A stretch of 64,000 nucleotides of DNA from Crotalaria pallida (Eukaryota; Streptophyta; Magnoliopsida; Fabales; Fabaceae). Below, piece after piece: positions 57,788-64,000 of the stretch. Made by a program: the position numbers and the translations under genes. The stretch covers positions 33,102,501 through 33,166,500 of the forward strand of contig CM075652.1 of the NCBI GenBank assembly GCA_037953625.1, in the 5' to 3' direction. The notes under the pieces were generated by a model. The model saw only the letters and a list, made by a program, of their open reading frames with translations, did no database searches and was not told the origin of the DNA. The first letter of the stretch is position 1. Each line of letters opens with the position of its first letter.

Positions 57788-59480
57788 TTCATTTTCACAC
57801 ATTTCCACAAACACACACTAACAAATAAGCAATCATGCACGTCTAGCACCGAACATACACATTTCATATTTAATTCAATTTCCTTGGTTTATACTCTTAC
57901 TCTTTAATTGTTGTATCCATTAATTACCAATTGTACACCACACATATATCTCATTTAATCCGCCAGACATACATAACAGTTAATCACATATACTCAGTCA
58001 CAAATAACAACTAAATTTCATATTCTTACTTTAAATCCTTTCCCTTTCTATCACTTAACCTTTAGACAATACAACATATAACTCATTTATCATTCATGCA
58101 TAAGTACACTTCAAGAATTCGCATTTATCAGTTAGGCATACATGAAAATTGTCATATCAAATTAATCACAAGCACTAACAATAATTTCAACTCCTTCAAT
58201 TAGACATACGCATTAATAACTAACACTTAGCACACCCATTAAATTACACATATCAATTCGAACTTCTTTTCCAATTCATGATTTACACTTAGGTCTATAT
58301 TATCCATTCTAAATATCAAACTCAAACATATAATAAATTGTACATATCCTCATACAATTCAATTTCCCCCTTTTTTTATCTTTATTTAGCATTTCTTTTC
58401 ATCGTTCAACATATCATCACCATCTACAATCAACTTACGTGCAGTCCAAGCATATTTATATTTTTCCCAAATATCATATATAATAGAATTTTAACCTTGA
58501 GCATATATATAATCAAATAGCAACATACATCATAATCTATAAATGCGATATTCCATATTTACATTTTGCACATAAACCACATATTTCAAATCACCCTATT
58601 CAATTAGATTTTCTTTTGTTTATTTTCATCCTTCACTTTTAGTCTCGATTAATTACCTATAAATTCAATCACACACATACCCATATATTCTTAGCAGGTA
58701 TTATAACTAACCAGAAATTACTCTCTAAAGCAAGGTAAAACACCCCTTACCTTTAGACACTTTAACCCTTTAACTTTCGTGACTTTTGCTTTTGCGTTGC
58801 GGTCGGTTCCAAAGTTCTTCCGTTCTCCTAGTCCCTCAAATGTGCTTTGTGGAAAAGCGGGGATTTCAACACCGATTCAGTCAACCCCCAACCCGTACAG
58901 CTCACTGTGTCGCAGCGAACAAAGAACCAAATCACACTCTTCGATCCCGGTGACGGTAACGGCGTCGGTTTGACTCTTAAGCTCCATGAGTCTCCGGTTC
59001 AGGGCACAACAAGGTGGTTTAGGCCCGGTTCACAACAACCCTGTCAAACTCAGATCCAAGCGGCAGCCCCACCATCTGTGGCGGCACACAGAGCACAGCA
59101 AGGGTGGCGGTTTTTCAGCTGGAATGGAAGAGGGATGAGTGGCGGCGGGGGAAGAGGGCTACAGTGTCGGGAGAGATGCAATTTGAAAGGTGGAGGCTGT
59201 TGGGATATTTGTGGTAGAGGAAGGAGGAAGAAGGGTCGGTGGTGGTGAGCTTCTGGTCTCGGTGGCGGCGGTTCATTCTTGGCTAAGAGAGAGTCGCGAA
59301 TCGCGACTGGGGAGAGGGAGAACACGCGTCGCGAGCTTGAGGGAGAAGAGTTTAGCAACGGCGGTTGCCGTCGGCAGTCGTGTGAGGGAGGAGGGCGGCG
59401 GCAATCGTTGGAGAAGAAGAAGTTGTGAGAGAGAGAGTTAGGGCCGGCGGCCTCCACAGCTCAGAGAAGAAGAAGAAGTT
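56885..59480 (-). mobile_element. LTR-like segment related in layout to 37104-39624
   Basis: The end at 56885 reads TGTTACA on the minus strand. About 330 bp inward lies CACTCCA-ccacg-TGGAGTG, and segment X has CACTCCA-aatga-TGGAGTG at the same distance from its end. A donor-like AAAG|GTAAGGGG lies at 58750 and a GC-rich leader with Pro-rich ORFs on both strands at 58780-59480. The start of the LTR was not found. The middle (57780-58730) is AT-rich without genes. Confidence 0.5.
57549..57741. repeat. Tandem repeat, five units of about 40 bp
   Basis: Unit CTCTGGGTTACGGCTTAACC followed by GCATCGCCCTTTTTCCTTTT; five copies with few changes. A (TA)n run at 57754-57780 follows. Confidence 0.9.
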
Positions 59481-59511
59481 GGGGGAGGGTTCGAACCCCC
59501 CTTCCTCTTTT

Positions 59512-59949
59512 ATTATTTTTTTTTCTTTTTTTTATTACATTATTATTATTATTATTCTTTTTTTTATTTATTTATTTATTATTATTATTATAATTATAAT
59601 TGTTATTATTATTATTATTACTATTACTATTACTTGTGTTAGTATAGTTTTTAAAACTCTAATACCATTTTTCTTTATTTGTTTATTTTAAATCTCAAGA
59701 TATACTAATAATAAAATGTAAGCATCAAATAATTACCTCTAAAAAAATCATAAAGTTAAAAGTCTTGAAGTTCTTAAAACAAATTTAATAATTAAATATG
59801 TCGAAAGCAAATTTAAGTATAGAAAATATATTTTTTCAATAGGGGTAACTGTTTTAATGATTCTACTTAAAACTATATAAGTTAGATATACTTATTTTTA
59901 AATAAATAAAAATAGAAATATAGAAACAAACAAATTACAACATAAGACT
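59512..59949. repeat. (ATT)n/(TTA)n low-complexity sequence and spacer
   Basis: Long runs of ATT and T at 59512-59640, then AT-rich sequence with no gene up to the LINE leader. Confidence 0.85.
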
Positions 59950-60015
59950 AGGGTTTTTTTCTCTCTTCTCTCTCTTCCTTCACGGCATCTTCTTCGTGCC
60001 GTCAACCTTGCCTCC

Positions 60016-61383
60016 ATGGCGAGGAAGAGGGGAAGACCCCCAAAAACCCCTTCATCTGCTACCAAGGGAACACCATCTAAGACTACGAATGCTGTTGAAG
60101 ATCATCCAATTCTGGATCTATCGAATTTGGATGATGAAGACCTAGAAGACTTGGATAACTTGACTGCCAAGAAAGCGGAGTCTTTGCTCAGAAACCTTGA
60201 TCTGTTGCGTGAGAAGATCAAAGCGAAGACTTTTAATGATCATGTAGATCATGGAAAAGGTGAATCAAGCAAGAGTCAGGAAAATCAGAAAGAACAGAAG
60301 ATTAATGACAGTGATGCTATCCCGAAAAAGCAACCTTCTGTATGGGACAACTTTGATATCTCAAAGTTGAGAAATGCTAGAGATAAATTATCGTTTGTGG
60401 AGCCAGAACTAAAAGAGGGAGTGGCAATTGGCAAGATTGTATTGGAAGATGTGGAGAGTGAATTAAATTATTGGAAGAATGCACTGGTTTTCTATGTCCT
60501 TGGTGCGAAACCTCCAAATTATGTATTGAGTGGTTACATTAAAAAGATCTGGGGCCATCATGGGATAGATAAAATTTTGATGAATAATGATGGTACCATG
60601 ATAGTGAGGTTCACGACTATGGAAGCTAGGGATGCTGTCCTTCAAATTGGCATTTATCACTTCGATAAGAAGCCTCTTATCATTGCACCTTGGAGTGGTG
60701 TTGCTGGTATGAAGACTCATCTAGACCGTTTTCCAGTATGGATTCAGCTGCCAAACTTAAATTTGAAATTCTGGAGCCAATCTTCCTTGAGCAAGATAGC
60801 TAGTCTTATTGGAACACCAATCATGGTGGACCAAGTCACAAAGGAGCGTAATAGTGTAAATTATGCTAGAATCCTAATTGAAGTTGATCCAGCAGTGCTG
60901 CCTGATGAGATTTTTTTTGAGGATGTCAATGGAAATATAATCTCACAGAAAGTTACTTATGAATGGAAGCCTCTACTTTGCTCTAACTGCTCAAATTTTG
61001 GGCATGATTCAAAAACATGCAGAAAGAATGTCAAGAAACAATGGGTGGAAAAAAAGAAACCTTCAAAGGAGGACATTGAGAAAATTGATGATGCATTGAG
61101 AACTGAGGGTGAAAAAGCAGTGGAAATTGCAATTGCAGCAGTAAATTCAGAAGGAAAAATTGCTAATTCTGAAGGTACTGTGGTGGCTGAAACTGATTTT
61201 GATCAAAATGAGCATGTTAGTCCAGGTGCAGTTAATTCAAAGGAGATTTTGGTGGATCCTGATGTGAGGGATGAACAAGCCTGGATCACTGTGAGGACTA
61301 GGAGCAAAAACCAAATCAGGAATGAAGTAAATCAGGTTAGGGATGGTGCTAAATCTGATATGGCCTCTAAGGCCAATGGATAG
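60016..61383 (+). CDS. LINE ORF1 (DUF4283 and zinc knuckle)
   Basis: 455 codons without interruption. An AT-hook-like basic start (MARKRGRPPKTPSS) and an acidic linker are followed at about residues 150-290 by a DUF4283-type RNA-binding region (ELNYWKNALVFYVLGAKPP, then HLDRFPVWIQLPNLNLKFWS), then a CCHC knuckle CSNCSNFGHDSKTC at about 325-338 and a basic, then acidic tail. This is the usual gag-like ORF1 of plant L1 elements; it binds the element RNA. The start ATG at 60016 follows a pyrimidine-rich leader. The intact frame contrasts with the broken ORF2. Confidence 0.9.
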   Translation: MARKRGRPPKTPSSATKGTPSKTTNAVEDHPILDLSNLDDEDLEDLDNLTAKKAESLLRNLDLLREKIKAKTFNDHVDHGKGESSKSQENQKEQKINDSDAIPKKQPSVWDNFDISKLRNARDKLSFVEPELKEGVAIGKIVLEDVESELNYWKNALVFYVLGAKPPNYVLSGYIKKIWGHHGIDKILMNNDGTMIVRFTTMEARDAVLQIGIYHFDKKPLIIAPWSGVAGMKTHLDRFPVWIQLPNLNLKFWSQSSLSKIASLIGTPIMVDQVTKERNSVNYARILIEVDPAVLPDEIFFEDVNGNIISQKVTYEWKPLLCSNCSNFGHDSKTCRKNVKKQWVEKKKPSKEDIEKIDDALRTEGEKAVEIAIAAVNSEGKIANSEGTVVAETDFDQNEHVSPGAVNSKEILVDPDVRDEQAWITVRTRSKNQIRNEVNQVRDGAKSDMASKANG

Positions 61384-64000
61384 TTTTATAATTTGGAACA
61401 TCAGAGGGTTTAATAACCCTCAAAAGCAAAGAGAGTTGAAGACTCTTTGCAGTAGAAATAAGGTAGGTTTAGTAGCTATTTTGGAAAATAAACTTAGAGC
61501 CAGCTCCTATGAATCTGTTCTTCAAAACTTTGCTCCAGGATGGGGTTATGCTACTAACATTGATTACCATTCAATTGGTAGAATTTGCGTTTTATGGAAA
61601 CCTGATATGTTCAAGCTTCAGGTCCTGAGGGCTTCCAGTCAATTTATTCATTGCCATATAGAATTGCTGACAGATCATAAAGAATTATTTATCACTTTTG
61701 TCTATGCTGCAAATGATGTGAATGCTAGGAAAGAACTTTGGTCTGAGATGACTGCTGTGAATGATTCTGTCTCTGGGCCATGGATGGTAGCTGGTGATTT
61801 CAATTGTTGTCTATCTGATAATGAAAGGCTTGGGGGAAATCACATTGATTGGGAGGGTGCTAATGACTTCAGGGAATGCATTAATCTTTGTGAACTTCAA
61901 GACATTAAGTTTTATGGGAATTTTTATACCTGGAATAACAAACAAATGGGTTCAGACAGGATTTTTAGCAAGCTGGACAGAACTCTGATTAATTATCAAT
62001 GGTTGCTTTGCTGGCCTAACATGGAAACTATCTTCTTGAATGAGAGCATCTCTGATCATATCCCTGCTCTAATTAGTTCCAGCTCTATTCTGGGTCAGAT
62101 GAAGAGCAGATTCCAATTCTTTAATCACTGCACTCAAGCTCCTGACTTTATGGAAATTGTCAAAAACACTTGGAAGATAGATATTCCTGGCTATGCTATG
62201 TATAAAGTTAGCTCGAAATTGAAATTGCTCAGGGAACCTTTGAAATTTCTGAACAGTAGGGAATTTGCTGACATTCACCTAACTGAGAAGCAAAGGAAGC
62301 ATGATTTGGATAATTTGCAAGAAAGACTTAGGCTTAATCATCTTGATTCTAATATTCAGTAAGAGGAGAGGGTGGCTTATGGAAATTACTTAAAATCTTT
62401 GAATGCTGTTGTGGCTTATCTGAAGCAGAAATCTAAGGAGAGGTGGATCAAGGATGGTGATCAGAACACCAGTCACTTTCACAGATCCATCAAATTGAGG
62501 CAGTACAGGAATAAAATTCTCAGGATCAGAGATGAAAGGGGTAATATGCTATAGGATCAGGAGGATATTATGAATGCGTTCATTCAATATTACAAGAAGC
62601 CATTTCAGGTTAAGCATGTTGATTGGTCCGTGTCAGGTGTTATAAGGCAGTATGGAAGAGTTTTGAATACTGAAGAGCAACTTGGTCTTTTGAAGCCTTT
62701 TAGCAGAGATGAAATAAAAGCCTGTTTCTAGTCCATTGACAAGGATAGCTCCCCAGGTCCTGATGGCTTTGGAGCTGGTTTCTTTCAGTCTTCTTGGGAG
62801 ATAGTTGGTGAGGAATGCTGCCAGGCCATTGAGGAATTCTTCTGTTCTGGTAAAATTCTTAAAGCTTGGAATGCTACATCCTTAGTCCTTATTCCTAAAT
62901 CTGAAAATCCTTTACATATAAAGGATTTTAGGCCAATTGCTTGCTGTAAAACTGTATACAAGTGTATTTCCAAATTGCTATGTCTGAGACTGAAATCTGT
63001 CTTGCCTGCTATTGTGAACGTCAACCAAACTGCTTTTATTGAGGGAAGGAGTATTGTGCACAATGTCTTGATTACTCAGGACCTCCTTAGACAGTATGGT
63101 AGGAAAAATGCCTCCTCAAGGTGTTATATGAAAATTGATCTCATGAAAGCATATGATACTCTCAATTGGCCTTTCATTCAAAATACTCTGATTGCTATGA
63201 ACTTTCCTTATAAATTCATTGAATGGATTATGAATTGCATATCCACTGTTTCCTTTAATATTGTGGTGAATGGACAAGTTTCTAACAGTTTTAGAGGAAA
63301 TAGTGGTATTAGACAAGGTGATCCTATGTCACCATTGTTGTTTGTGATTGCAATGGAAGTGCTATCCAGAAGGCTCCAGGCTGCTGCTGATCATGCAGAT
63401 TTCAGATTTCATCCCATGTGCAAGGACTTGAAGCTTGTAAATTTGGCATTTGCTGACGATCTGATGATATTTTGTAAAGGGCACCCTAAGTGTGTTAATG
63501 TAGTCTTGGAGGCATTACATGAGTTCACTTTGAATTCAGGAATGGCTTCAAGCAAGGAGAAGTCTCAATTATTCCTAGCTGGTGTTAAACCTCAGGCCAG
63601 GGATCAAATTCAAGCTATGATAGGCTTTTCAATGGGCAGGTTTCCTTTTAGATACGTTGGCATCCCATTATCTTCTAAAAAATGGTCTATTGCAACATGT
63701 CATGCTCTAGTGGATAGAGTCTCAAAGAGGATTAAGACTTGGAAGTCAAGAAACATTTCTTACCAAGGCAAATGCATCTTGATAAATTCTGTTTTGTTAT
63801 TTGTGCACAGCTTCTGGGCTTCTATCTTCATAATTCCAAAAACTGTGTTAAGAGAAGTGGATAATATTTACAGGCAATTTCTCTGGGGAACTCATGCAGC
63901 TCCTATAAGTTAGGTTCAGATTTGCAGAAAGAAGTATGGTGGCTTAAATTTTAGAAACTCTATCATCTGGAATCAGGCAGCTATTGGTAAGCACCTTTGG
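61376..64000 (+). pseudogene. LINE ORF2 (endonuclease and reverse transcriptase), stop-interrupted
   Basis: Starts at ATG 61376, overlapping the last 8 bases of ORF1 (ATGGATAG), so translation may restart there. The endonuclease domain carries WNIRGFNN, VAILENKLR, WMVAGDFNCC and SDHIPALI. The RT carries SPGPDGFGAGFF, LIPKSENP, DFRPIACCK, IRQGDPMSPLLFVIAME and the catalytic FADD in LAFADDLMIF (about 63450). A single frame holds throughout, but four stops interrupt it at 62360, 62552, 62729 and 63911. At 62729 and 63911 the codon is TAG at family Trp positions. No frameshift is seen, so it is a fairly young but dead copy. Confidence 0.9.

Larger units (their letters stand above)
59950..64000 (+). 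mobile_element. L1-type LINE, 3' end outside the window
   Basis: Pyrimidine-rich leader (from about 59948), ORF1 (60016-61383) and ORF2 (from 61376) in the order typical of plant L1 elements. The element continues past the window end. Confidence 0.92.

Noticed and set aside
59050..59457. Pro/Ser-rich 135-codon ORF
   Set aside because: Codes on both strands in GC-rich leader-like sequence of an LTR-type segment, no recognisable domain and no partner copy in the window.

Overview
The window is plant nuclear DNA: very AT-rich, dominated by nested transposable elements, with one intact-looking host gene. Plant-specific elements (copia and gypsy retrotransposons, a plant L1-type LINE, CACTA, MULE and hAT elements, Stowaway-type MITEs, Au-like SINEs, a plastid ndhB insertion) and the FIP2-type BTB/pentapeptide gene point to a dicot. 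The palindromic motif GTAATCGATTAC in the copia LTRs is one I associate with legumes, so a legume is my best but uncertain guess.

Layout. 1-1060: part of a minus-strand copia LTR. 1437-2755: plastid-derived DNA with a broken ndhB exon 2. 3046-4390: CACTA remnant with a Ulp1-like protease fragment. 4391-21245: a second, truncated copy of the 3' end of the FIP2-like gene, blown up about eightfold by insertions (MITEs, two gene-carrying MULEs, a 3.0 kb solo LTR, and a 4.3 kb CACTA element that captured pieces of two host genes). 21246-26575: spacer with a long gypsy-type LTR and a broken plant-mobile-domain gene. 27229-33358: the FIP2-like gene, minus strand, 11 exons, 299 codons. 33476-35539: hAT element and MITEs. 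35820-46927: copia element whose RNase H gene is split by a 7.4 kb LTR-type insertion with an exact 5-bp target duplication. 46928-47768: inverted copia LTR. 47769-55467: gypsy element (3' LTR, then integrase, RNase H, RT, protease and Gag, all minus strand and broken). 55456-59480: two further LTR-type segments. 59950-64000: LINE with ORF1 and a stop-interrupted ORF2.

The duplicated FIP2 3' end is useful because the copy at 26580-28690 provides the empty sites for several insertions in the copy at 4391-21245.

The most unusual signal is inside the long LTRs. Several unrelated families share one architecture: (i) paired perfect palindromes whose sequence differs by family but whose start-to-start spacing is almost always 20-22 bp; (ii) arrays of hairpins in which the loop is conserved and the stems vary in a compensating way; (iii) in the gypsy-type families a conserved splice donor after the TATA box, a matching acceptor 1.5-3.1 kb downstream, and a short ORF starting at that acceptor near the LTR 3' end. 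This looks like a structured, spliced module within the LTRs that ordinary annotation would miss.
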